Shown here in pieces: positions 16,401-24,145 of a stretch of 64,000 nt of DNA (position 1 is the first letter of the stretch; every line of letters starts with the position of its first letter). The notes under the pieces were generated by a model. That model was not told where the DNA came from. It made no database searches and worked only from the letters and a program-made list of their open reading frames with translations. A program made the position numbers and the translations under genes. The DNA comes from Mucilaginibacter xinganensis (GTDB lineage Bacteria > Bacteroidota > Bacteroidia > Sphingobacteriales > Sphingobacteriaceae), in contig JAMFSA010000204.1 of the NCBI GenBank assembly GCA_026225055.1, forward strand, positions 1 through 64,000, written 5' to 3'.

Positions 16401-18095
16401 TTATCTTCTTTTACGGCTAAGTTCCTGTAATGTATTTGCCAATACATCAATTTCGGCACAAGTATTATAAAATGCCAGTGAAGGCCTTACGGTGCTCTCC
16501 ACACCAAAGCGGCGCAAAATAGGCTGCGCGCAATGATGCCCTGAACGTACGGCGATTCCCTGTTTATTCAACTCAGTACCTACCTCTTCAGTTTTATAGC
16601 CCTCTAATACAAATGAAAGTACGCTTGCTTTCTCAGCAGCAGTACCTATCAGGCGTATACCCGGTACTTGCTTCAACAGGCTTGTGGCATATTCAAGCAG
16701 AAAATGTTCGTACTGCGCTATAATTCCCATACCAATGCGGGTAACATAGTCAATGGCGGCACCTAAGCCAACTGCATCGGCAATGTTTCCGGTACCAGCT
16801 TCAAAACGGCCCGGTGCATCATGATATGTGGTATGCTCAAAAGTAACATCCTTTATCATGTTGCCGCCACCCTGCCATGGTTGGGTGGCATTCAATAAAC
16901 CTTCCTTACCGTATACTACACCAATACCTGTGGGCCCAAATACTTTATGGCCTGAAAAGACAAACCAGTCGGCATCCAACGCCCGTACATCAACAGGCAT
17001 GTGCGAAACGGATTGCGCGCCATCAACCAACACCTTTGCCCCGGCCGAATGCGCGATCTGCACTATCTGCGCTGCTGGCGTTACTGTTCCCAACGCGTTT
17101 GATACCTGCGTAAAGGCAACCAGTTTGGTTTTAGGGGTAATCAGTTTTACATATTCATCCAGCAGGACCTGACCGTCATCATCAACAGGAATAACCTTTA
17201 TCTTCAGATTCTTTTTAGCGGCTAGTTGCTGCCATGGAACAATATTGGCGTGGTGCTCCAGGTGGCTTACAATGATCTCGTCGCCTTCATGCAGATTTTG
17301 CTCGCCCCAACTTTTTGCTACCAGGTTTATGGCTTCTGTTGCGCCACGTACAAATATGATCTCATTTACCGACCCTGCATTAAGGAAAGCCTGCACCTTT
17401 TTGCGGGCACCTTCATAGGCATCTGTAGCACGGGCGGCAAGCTCATGCGCGGCACGGTGGATATTGGAGTTCTCGTGCTCATAAAAATAGCTGATACGGT
17501 CAATAACCTGCTTTGGCTTTTGCGTGGTAGCGGCGTTATCCAGCCATATCAGTTGTTTGCCATTTACATTTTCTGAAAGTATCGGGAAATCTTTCCTGAT
17601 GAAATTTACATCAAAGCCCGGAACGGTTGCTGCCGGTTTATCCTTTAAAAAATAATAGGCAGCCGCATCTGTACCAAAACCGCTTGCAGGTATTTGTGGT
17701 GCTTGCGATGGCGTGCTGATATGATTTAATATATCATGCAATTGTTTTTCAAAAGGCTGCTCCTGTTGAAAAGGCAGATGAAAAAGGCTTTCAGGAACCA
17801 GTTTAAAAGGCAAAAAGCTACGCCCAAGGTCATGTTCCTCGGGTTGAATGGAGGCATTTAAACCAGGATCATTGAAACTGGTTTGTGGGTTCTCCAAATT
17901 TACCGCGTTACCATGATGGATAGCCGATGGTGAAACACCGCTACCCGCTACTGATACAGGCGGTTTAGCCGCATCGTAAGGGTTAATATCAGGCAAGGCA
18001 ATATCTTCATTAGGCTGCGCTTTAAAAAACTGGTTGGCCAGCCTTTGCAACTCCTGAAGATCGGGTAAATTACCGGGGTTAATATTTGTACTCAT
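16401..18095 (-). CDS. Cysteine desulfurase with encapsulin cargo-loading N-terminus
   Basis: 564 residues. Residues about 163-564 are a SufS/CsdA-type PLP-dependent cysteine desulfurase: DNAATTQKP (about 186-194), HLEHHANI with His281, DGAQ with Asp358, PLP lysine Lys384 in SGHK, and catalytic Cys522 in RSGHHCAQP. It releases sulfane sulfur from cysteine, giving alanine and an enzyme persulfide. The first 160 residues are a Pro/Gln/Asn-rich disordered extension with short conserved-looking motifs (LQELQRLANQFFKA; VSPSAIHHGNAVNLENPQTSF; FEKQLHDILNHI). This is the layout of the cargo desulfurase of family 2A encapsulins, where the extension targets the enzyme into the shell. Its start overlaps the end of the shell gene by 17 bases, so both are coupled. 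Confidence 0.93.
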   Translation of the reverse strand: MSTNINPGNLPDLQELQRLANQFFKAQPNEDIALPDINPYDAAKPPVSVAGSGVSPSAIHHGNAVNLENPQTSFNDPGLNASIQPEEHDLGRSFLPFKLVPESLFHLPFQQEQPFEKQLHDILNHISTPSQAPQIPASGFGTDAAAYYFLKDKPAATVPGFDVNFIRKDFPILSENVNGKQLIWLDNAATTQKPKQVIDRISYFYEHENSNIHRAAHELAARATDAYEGARKKVQAFLNAGSVNEIIFVRGATEAINLVAKSWGEQNLHEGDEIIVSHLEHHANIVPWQQLAAKKNLKIKVIPVDDDGQVLLDEYVKLITPKTKLVAFTQVSNALGTVTPAAQIVQIAHSAGAKVLVDGAQSVSHMPVDVRALDADWFVFSGHKVFGPTGIGVVYGKEGLLNATQPWQGGGNMIKDVTFEHTTYHDAPGRFEAGTGNIADAVGLGAAIDYVTRIGMGIIAQYEHFLLEYATSLLKQVPGIRLIGTAAEKASVLSFVLEGYKTEEVGTELNKQGIAVRSGHHCAQPILRRFGVESTVRPSLAFYNTCAEIDVLANTLQELSRKRR

Positions 18096-18999
18096 AATAG
18101 TTTCCTAAATCAACATCCTCCAAAACGGCAATCGCATCATCAACCAATACCGCTAAAGAGCAATATAATGATACCAGGTACGATGCAATAGCCTTGTTAT
18201 TTATGCCCATAAAGCGAACAGAAAGGCCCGGAGACTGCTCACCCGGTAAGCCTGGCTGGAACAAGCCAACCACACCCTGCCTGCTTTCGCCGGTGCGTAA
18301 AAGGATAATTTTTGATTTATTATTTTCTATAGGTAATTTGTCAGAAGGGATAAGCGGGATGCCTCTCCAGGTAATGAACTGTGAACCAAAAAGAGAAACT
18401 GTTGGCGGTGGTACGCCTCTGCGGGTACATTCCCTGCCAAAGGCGGCAATAGCTAACGGGTGAAGTAAAAAGAACCCCGGCTCTTTCCAAACTTTAGTGA
18501 TCAGTTCGTCCAGATCATCTGGTGTAGGCGGGCCTAATCTTGTTTTTATTTTTTGGCTTGGAACAACACTGTGTAATAACCCATACTCCTGGTTATTGAT
18601 CAGTTCGCTTTCCTGGCGTTCCTTGACAATCTCAATAGTTAAACGAAGTTGCTCACTGATCTGGTTGTAAGGCTTACTGTACAGATCTGAAACACGTGTA
18701 TGCACATCCAACACGGTGTTTACCGCGCTTAAATTATACTCGCGGGGGTTTTCAACGTAGTCAACAAATGTTGATGGCAGTTCACGCTCATCACGCGAAG
18801 AGCAGTCGACCTCTACATTCTGCGCATCTTTTACTTTGTTTAAGCGATATACGCCTGATTCAACCGGCACCCAGTTGAGCAGTTGCGGCAACCAGCGCGG
18901 TGTAATTCTTGATAATTGAGGAACAGTACGTGTAGCAATGGCTAACTGCCTCGCAGCAACATCGCCTAATGCGGTTTGTTTTGGTTTTTGATCTGCCAT
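18079..18999 (-). CDS. Family 2A encapsulin nanocompartment shell protein (SrpI-like)
   Basis: 306 residues, the usual length for family 2A shells, without the cyclic-nucleotide-binding insertion of family 2B. The sequence closely follows the cyanobacterial SrpI pattern: ALGDVAARQLAIATRTVPQ, ITPRWLPQLLNWVPVESGVYR, LSAVNTVLDVHTRVSDLY, QEYGLLHSVVP, TPDDLDELITKVWKEPGFFLLHP, FGSQFITWRGIPL, GLSVRFMGINNKAIASYLVSLYCSLAVL. It has the HK97 phage-capsid-like fold and should self-assemble into an icosahedral shell that encloses the cysteine desulfurase encoded next. Family 2A systems are induced by sulfur limitation in Synechococcus. Here the promoter shares an operator-like motif with two operons that carry poly-Cys leaders. 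Confidence 0.95.
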   Translation of the reverse strand: MADQKPKQTALGDVAARQLAIATRTVPQLSRITPRWLPQLLNWVPVESGVYRLNKVKDAQNVEVDCSSRDERELPSTFVDYVENPREYNLSAVNTVLDVHTRVSDLYSKPYNQISEQLRLTIEIVKERQESELINNQEYGLLHSVVPSQKIKTRLGPPTPDDLDELITKVWKEPGFFLLHPLAIAAFGRECTRRGVPPPTVSLFGSQFITWRGIPLIPSDKLPIENNKSKIILLRTGESRQGVVGLFQPGLPGEQSPGLSVRFMGINNKAIASYLVSLYCSLAVLVDDAIAVLEDVDLGNYYEYKY

Positions 19000-19054
19000 G
19001 GTAATAGGGATTGATGGAAAATTGCTTTTTGTTTTTTATAATATATACTTATTA

Positions 19055-19100
19055 CAATTATAGCAATTTACACTACCAAATACATAGACTTATTAGTCTT
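19055..19100 (-). promoter_or_regulatory. Candidate encapsulin operon promoter and operator
   Basis: On the minus strand AAGACTAATAAGTCTATG (within 19083-19100) contains the AARTCTATR core inside a short palindrome (AGACT-AATA-AGTCT). TATAATTG (19062-19055), one base off TAnnTTTG, ends 37 bases after the start of the core, almost the same spacing as at promoter A. The coding start is 56 bases further down at 18999. Confidence 0.45.
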
Positions 19101-19159
19101 TATTTTACAATAGTCAAAAATCATGTCTATCTTCTCCAAGCCATCAGGGGCATCCGCTA

Positions 19160-19513
19160 TTATTTTATTTTTTTTCGATGATTTAAGCCCCAATTAACCA
19201 GGCTATCCGTAACCGGAAATACACTCAACCCATATTCTGTTATGGCGTAACTTACTTTTACCGGCTTCGTATCCATAACTGTTCGGGTTACCAGCAGATT
19301 AATTTCGAGCTCCTGCAACTCTTTTGAAAGCATTTTGGCGGATATGCCATCAACCTCCCTTTGAATTTTTTTGAAGGTTTTGATTTCGTTAATATGGTTA
19401 TTCAGGTGCCGCATGATCCTTAATTTCCACTTTCCACCTAAAATTTCCAGGCTGTCACGAATGGCTCCTAATTCATGTTCACACGTAACATCTTGTCTGC
19501 CTTCATTCTCCAT
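19160..19513 (-). CDS. HxlR-family transcriptional regulator
   Basis: 117 residues, full-length HxlR winged helix. The N-terminal Cys (DVTCEHELGAI) is at residue 10, followed by the signature ILGGKWKLRIMRHL, the helix pair GISAKMLSKELQELEINLLV and the wing KPVKVSYAITEYG. Single-Cys HxlR members can sense oxidants or electrophiles. It is divergent from the PhzF gene, with a large inverted repeat between the starts, so it probably controls itself and phzF-like expression. Confidence 0.9.
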   Translation of the reverse strand: MENEGRQDVTCEHELGAIRDSLEILGGKWKLRIMRHLNNHINEIKTFKKIQREVDGISAKMLSKELQELEINLLVTRTVMDTKPVKVSYAITEYGLSVFPVTDSLVNWGLNHRKKIK

Positions 19514-19530
19514 ATAACAAATATATGATA

Positions 19531-19564
19531 GTTAACAATAAGTAACTAGTTACCTTTTGTTAAC
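19531..19564. promoter_or_regulatory. Nested inverted repeat, probable HxlR operator
   Basis: GTTAACAA (19531-19538), spacer TAA, the 12-bp palindrome GTAACTAGTTAC (19542-19553), spacer CTT, then TTGTTAAC (19557-19564). The outer arms are exact reverse complements and the whole element is symmetric about 19547/19548. It sits 18 bases from the HxlR start and 57 from the PhzF start, the right place for a shared operator of a dimeric regulator. Confidence 0.65.
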
Positions 19565-19620
19565 CGATAAAGAAAGAAAGCCAATTCATTTTAATTTTGA
19601 AATTACAAATAAACAAGCAA

Positions 19621-20505
19621 ATGAAAGAACTTGATTACTATGTGTTAGATGTATTTACCGATTGCCAATATAAAGGCAACCAATTAGCTGTGGTTTATAT
19701 AAATGAAGAACTTGACCCGGATCAGTATCATAATATCGCGAGGGAGTTTGGTTATTCGGAAACTTCTTTTGTACATTATTCTGAAAAAGAAAATATGTTT
19801 AAGGTACGGTCATTTACACCTGCTAAATTTGAGGTGACCGGCGCAGGGCACAACCTGTTGGGAGCAGTTTGCCTCGCCTTGTTAAAAGTATGGGATATCT
19901 TTAAAAATCAGGGAGGTGCATCAAGGGTTAAAATTAAGGACATTGAAATCCCTTTACGAATAACAGAAAAGAACGGGCTCCCTTACGTCGGTATGCAACA
20001 AAGGCCTGCCAGCATTATTGGAACTGTGCCTGCGGAGATCATTTCAGAAGCGATAGGATTAAGCCTTGATGATCTTTTGTTGAACGGGTGGGCCATTAAT
20101 ATTGTAAAGACCGAGGTGGCGCATTTAATGGTACCTGTTAGTAACCTATCAGCATTAAAAAATGCTACCCTAAACAAATCGCTTTTGAAGCACGCCTCAA
20201 ATAGGTTTGGCTTTGAAGGCTGCTACCTGTTTACAACAAATGGGGTAGATAATGACACAGTAGCTGAATGCCGTTTTTTTAATCCCAGCATTGGCATAGA
20301 TGAAGATCCGGCTACGGGAACTGCAGCGGGGCCGCTCGCCGGTTATCTTGAAAAGCTCGGCTTTATCAATAAAAATCAGGATTACAACTTTTTGCAGGGG
20401 AAATATATTAATCAATCATCCACAATACACGTAAATGTTGAACAACAGGGCATTTGGGTTAGTGGTTCATCAGTAATTACAATGTCAGGCAAATTATTTA
20501 TATGA
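19621..20505 (+). CDS. PhzF-family isomerase/epimerase
   Basis: 294 residues from the ATG at 19621. The start at 19597 would add eight residues before the typical MKELDYYVLDVFTD beginning, so 19621 is preferred. Two PhzF half-domains are seen: the first with the conserved GNQLAVVY and the catalytic Glu in FGYSETSFV (about residue 45), the second with RFFNPSIGIDEDPATGTAAGPLAGYL. PhzF proteins are diaminopimelate-epimerase-like isomerases; outside phenazine biosynthesis their substrates are mostly unknown. Control by the divergent HxlR gene is likely. Confidence 0.88.
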   Translation: MKELDYYVLDVFTDCQYKGNQLAVVYINEELDPDQYHNIAREFGYSETSFVHYSEKENMFKVRSFTPAKFEVTGAGHNLLGAVCLALLKVWDIFKNQGGASRVKIKDIEIPLRITEKNGLPYVGMQQRPASIIGTVPAEIISEAIGLSLDDLLLNGWAINIVKTEVAHLMVPVSNLSALKNATLNKSLLKHASNRFGFEGCYLFTTNGVDNDTVAECRFFNPSIGIDEDPATGTAAGPLAGYLEKLGFINKNQDYNFLQGKYINQSSTIHVNVEQQGIWVSGSSVITMSGKLFI

Positions 20506-20598
20506 TTTTTTAGCCGAAAAACCTTACATAAATCATATTTTCTTCAATTTTTGTTTTATTCGTAATGATTTATGTTTATTAATATATTTTTTAATCCA

Positions 20599-20644
20599 TT
20601 AAATCTATATATTTAGTAGTATTAATAAAATATTTATATATTTG
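20599..20644 (+). promoter_or_regulatory. Candidate promoter C of the SusCD/desaturase operon
   Basis: TATATTTG at 20637-20644 with the operator core in TTAAATCTATATATTTAG (20599-20616). The arrangement matches promoters A and B near 11.5 kb and a minus-strand version ahead of the encapsulin gene. The poly-Cys leader ATG follows 20 bases after the -7 box. Confidence 0.5.
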
Positions 20645-20663
20645 CCATTGTAAAACAAACGCG

Positions 20664-20750
20664 ATGAAAGCATTTCTACATTCATACAATGGTTTACTGA
20701 CCTCCTCATGTACCAAAATGGTACAGTGTATTACCTGTTGTTGTTACTAA
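20664..20750 (+). CDS. Poly-cysteine leader peptide (28 codons)
   Basis: A 28-codon ORF whose end reads ITCCCY then TAA; TGT TGT TGT is at 20736-20744 and two further Cys codons lie upstream, giving five Cys in 28 residues. It starts with ATGAAAGCATTT like the 9-codon leader at 11530 and also shares CTGACCTC. Inside it a small hairpin GTACC-AAAAT-GGTAC (20710-20724) lies 11 bases before the Cys run. Strong candidate for cysteine-responsive attenuation of the SusC operon, which starts 260 bases downstream. Confidence 0.6.
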   Translation: MKAFLHSYNGLLTSSCTKMVQCITCCCY

Positions 20751-21009
20751 TAACACAACTTATTACCATTCATCTTATTGGTTAATACGTGAGTCTGAAG
20801 GCGAAGGCAATACTTATGCTCAGTCCTGACCTTTTTAATCTTAAAATTTAGCACCCAAAATGACCCTTTAAAAAAGACCCTGAAAAAATAAACCGACAAG
20901 GAAGCCTTGCCGGTAAATTACATGATGGATCAGCCCTGACTGCGAATCACATACTGATCATCAAAGCTTTACTAACGAACTAAATCATTAACATAAAACA
21001 TTTAAATAT
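20751..21009 (+). promoter_or_regulatory. Long 5' leader of the SusC gene
   Basis: About 260 untranslated bases between the poly-Cys leader and SusC. It holds small inverted repeats (CAAGG-AAG-CCTTG at about 20899) and GACCTTTTTAATC near 20829, which could act in termination, but no strong GC stem with adjacent T-run was found. Under the attenuation model the switching structure would lie here. Confidence 0.35.
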
Positions 21010-24000
21010 ATGGAAATATATATCCATGCCAAACACGTATTAAATAAGTTTCTAAAAGCTCTCCTGTTCTTAATTATACCATTCTCAGCTTTAGCGCAAC
21101 AAGAAACCCCTATCATAAATTCAAGGCTTGAGGGAAGGGTAACCGATAGTGTAACCAAACAGCCCATAGGCGGCGTTACCTTACGAATAAAAAACGTTAC
21201 CCACGCGGTTACCACTGGTAGCGATGGTCGCTTTACCTTTGTAACGGGCCAAAAATTCCCCTATACATTAGTTGTTAGCTTTGTTGGTTATAAAACCAAA
21301 GAGGTTGTAGCTAACGGCAGCCCATTGAACATACAGCTCGCCGAAAACATAGCCGAGCTAAATAATGTTGTTATTGTGGGTTATGGCACGCAGAGAAAAA
21401 CCGATATCACGGGCGCGGTAGGTTCAGTCCCTAAAAATATACTTAACCAGCCGGCAGCAGCATTTGATAATTTATTGCAAGGCGCTGTCCCGGGGGTTGC
21501 GGTAACGCAAAACTCAGGCCAGCCGGGCAGTACTGCTACCATAAGGATACGCGGTGGTAATTCCATATCATTTGGAAACGCGCCTTTGTATGTAATAGAT
21601 GGCTTTATCATTTATAATGATAACGACTATGTAAACGTAGGCTCAAACGGTACCAGTACAAATGCGCTTTCAACCATCAACCCTAATGATATTGAATCGA
21701 TAGAGGTACTAAAAGATGCGTCGGCAACCGCAATTTATGGTTCACATGGTGCAAATGGCGTAGTTATCATCACAACTAAAAAAGGTAAAAAAGGAACCAA
21801 TAACGTAAATTTCAGCAGTTATTATGGTACACAAAATGTTGCTAAAAGGCTCGATCTTTTAAACGCCTCGCAATGGGGATCGTTGGTTAACGACATTAAC
21901 GTAAGTGATGGTGTTGCCAAAACTTATAGCGATGCGCAACTGGCAGCTTTAGGTACAGGATCGAACTGGCAAAATGCAGCATTGCGCAACGCACCGGAGT
22001 TTAACGGTGAATTGAGCATATCCGGCGGTGACGAAAAATCAAGATACCTGGTTTCCGGAGATTACTTCAATCAGGAGGGCACCATCTTAAATACAGGTTT
22101 TAAAAGGTATTCGGCCAGGGTTAATTACGAAAAGAACGTTTCTGATAAATTTAAAATATCAACCAATGTATTCGGCAGCCAATCGATAGAGAATAAGCTG
22201 GTAGGGAGTACATACGGCAGCATAAACTTCAGCAATGCATTTGCGAGTTTAATACAAACCTCACCGGTAGCGCCGATTTTTAATGCTGATGGCAGCTATA
22301 ATACCACCAGCCCCTACAACCCTACTCCAACCAACCCTTTGCAGGATATAACCGCAACTACTAATACTACCACGCTAACCCGTGTGTTAGGCAACGTGGC
22401 GGGCGAATATAAATTACTAACTGACCTTACCCTGAAAGTAACAGCCGGTATAGACTTGTTAAATACCCAGCAGGATTATTACGCGCCTTCAAATACATCA
22501 GGCGGTTATGCAGTAAGTGGTTATGCTTCAATTGGCGCAGGTAACTCATTAAGCTGGTTAAATGAAAACACGCTTACTTACGATCACGCTTTTGACAACA
22601 CTCATTTCTTAAACATTTTAGCAGGTTATACCACACAGTATACCAAGTTTAATTCATCAGTAGCATCGGCCCAAAAATTCCCGAACAACCTTACTACTTA
22701 TAACAACCTTTCGTATGCCGGTATTGCAAATTTGCCAACGTCACTTTTTTCGAGCCAGGCTTTAGATTCGTATTTAGCAAGGGTTAACTATTCATATGAA
22801 CATAAATACAATGTAACCGTTTCTGCCCGTGCCGACGGATCATCAAAATTGGGTGCAAATAACAAATGGGGATATTTCCCATCAGCAGGTTTCTCATGGA
22901 ATGTAAATAAGGAAGACTTTTTTAAGCCGCTTGAGCAAACCATTAACAGCCTTAAATTAAGGTTAAGCGCAGGCCAGACAGGTAACTCGGAGGTTCCGCC
23001 ATATAGCTCATTAGAAGCTTTAGCGCCAACCAATTACTACTTCGGCAGTAAGCTGGTTACCGGTATTGCACCTGTACAAATAGATAATCCGGATTTGAAA
23101 TGGGAAACTACTACCCAATATGACGGAGGTTTAGACCTTGGTTTATTTGATAACCGCATTAACCTAACCTTTGATGCGTATTATAAAAAAACGACAGACC
23201 TTTTGCTGAATGTACCATTGCCTCTTTATTCGGGCTATGCAAGCGAGCTTGAAAACGTAGGTAGTGTTGAAAACAAAGGTATTGAGCTGGGCATTAATAC
23301 AGATAATATCAGATCTGAAAAATTCAGCTGGAAAACTAACCTGCAGTTTGCTACAAACAACAACAAAGTTTTAAGCCTGGGCCCAGGTGTTACCAGTTAC
23401 TATCCGCTGGCGCCAACCGGGCAGGTTTCACCGGTTATTGTGCAGGTAGGTTTGCCTGTGGGTACTTTTTGGGGTTACTCAACCAACGGCCTTTTAACTG
23501 CTGCAGATATTGCGAAAGGAGTGCCGCTTTTAAACGGCGTACCGCAAAAAGTTGGCGATACAAAATATGTTGATAGCAACCACGACGGCCAGATTACCAC
23601 TGCTGATAAACACAACCTGGGTAGCGCGCAGCCAAAGTTTACAGGCAGTATCACCAATACATTTACTTACGGGCAGTTTGATCTGTCGGTATTCTTTACC
23701 GGTTCATACGGTAATAAGATCTTCAACCTGCTACAACAAACGTTAGAAAGACCAACGCTTACTCAAAATGCTTCAGCTAGCTTATTAAACAGATGGAGCC
23801 CATCAAACCCTAACGGTACTGTTGCCCGCGCTACTGATGCACCGGTGCCACAGGTTACTGACAGGTATATTGAGAATGGTTCATACTTAAAGCTTAAAAA
23901 TGCTTCACTGGGTTACACTTTCACTAATGGACTTGCCTCAAAAATTAAAGCAAAACAAATAAGGGTATATGTTTCAGCGCAAAACCTGGCAACTATTACC

Positions 24001-24123
24001 AAGTACAGCGGCCTTGATCCGGAAGTGAATTTTTATGACAACGATAACACCAAACAAGGTATCGACTACGGCACTTATCCGCCGGTAAGAACCTTCCTGG
24101 CGGGCGTTAATGTCACTTTTTAA
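21010..24123 (+). CDS. SusC/RagA-family TonB-dependent outer membrane transporter
   Basis: 1037 residues. The signal peptide ends near ALAQQ (about residue 30). A CarboxypepD_reg-like domain follows (LEGRVTDSVTKQPIGGVTLRIKN, about 38-110), then the TonB plug with the SusC signature SIEVLKDASATAIYGSHGANGVVIITTKKG (about 235-262) and a 22-strand barrel ending in an aromatic residue (VNVTF). It works with the SusD-like lipoprotein encoded 22 bp downstream to import a ligand across the outer membrane. The substrate is unknown. The poly-Cys leader and operator motif suggest a sulfur-containing ligand such as a sulfonate or sulfate ester (inference), and no glycoside hydrolase gene is in this operon. 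Confidence 0.93.
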   Translation: MEIYIHAKHVLNKFLKALLFLIIPFSALAQQETPIINSRLEGRVTDSVTKQPIGGVTLRIKNVTHAVTTGSDGRFTFVTGQKFPYTLVVSFVGYKTKEVVANGSPLNIQLAENIAELNNVVIVGYGTQRKTDITGAVGSVPKNILNQPAAAFDNLLQGAVPGVAVTQNSGQPGSTATIRIRGGNSISFGNAPLYVIDGFIIYNDNDYVNVGSNGTSTNALSTINPNDIESIEVLKDASATAIYGSHGANGVVIITTKKGKKGTNNVNFSSYYGTQNVAKRLDLLNASQWGSLVNDINVSDGVAKTYSDAQLAALGTGSNWQNAALRNAPEFNGELSISGGDEKSRYLVSGDYFNQEGTILNTGFKRYSARVNYEKNVSDKFKISTNVFGSQSIENKLVGSTYGSINFSNAFASLIQTSPVAPIFNADGSYNTTSPYNPTPTNPLQDITATTNTTTLTRVLGNVAGEYKLLTDLTLKVTAGIDLLNTQQDYYAPSNTSGGYAVSGYASIGAGNSLSWLNENTLTYDHAFDNTHFLNILAGYTTQYTKFNSSVASAQKFPNNLTTYNNLSYAGIANLPTSLFSSQALDSYLARVNYSYEHKYNVTVSARADGSSKLGANNKWGYFPSAGFSWNVNKEDFFKPLEQTINSLKLRLSAGQTGNSEVPPYSSLEALAPTNYYFGSKLVTGIAPVQIDNPDLKWETTTQYDGGLDLGLFDNRINLTFDAYYKKTTDLLLNVPLPLYSGYASELENVGSVENKGIELGINTDNIRSEKFSWKTNLQFATNNNKVLSLGPGVTSYYPLAPTGQVSPVIVQVGLPVGTFWGYSTNGLLTAADIAKGVPLLNGVPQKVGDTKYVDSNHDGQITTADKHNLGSAQPKFTGSITNTFTYGQFDLSVFFTGSYGNKIFNLLQQTLERPTLTQNASASLLNRWSPSNPNGTVARATDAPVPQVTDRYIENGSYLKLKNASLGYTFTNGLASKIKAKQIRVYVSAQNLATITKYSGLDPEVNFYDNDNTKQGIDYGTYPPVRTFLAGVNVTF

Positions 24124-24145
24124 TTAAGATCTATAACACAACAAA

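Noticed and set aside
20829..20841. GACCTTTTTAATC considered as attenuator terminator after the Cys leader
   Set aside because: No adequate GC stem pairs directly before the T-run.
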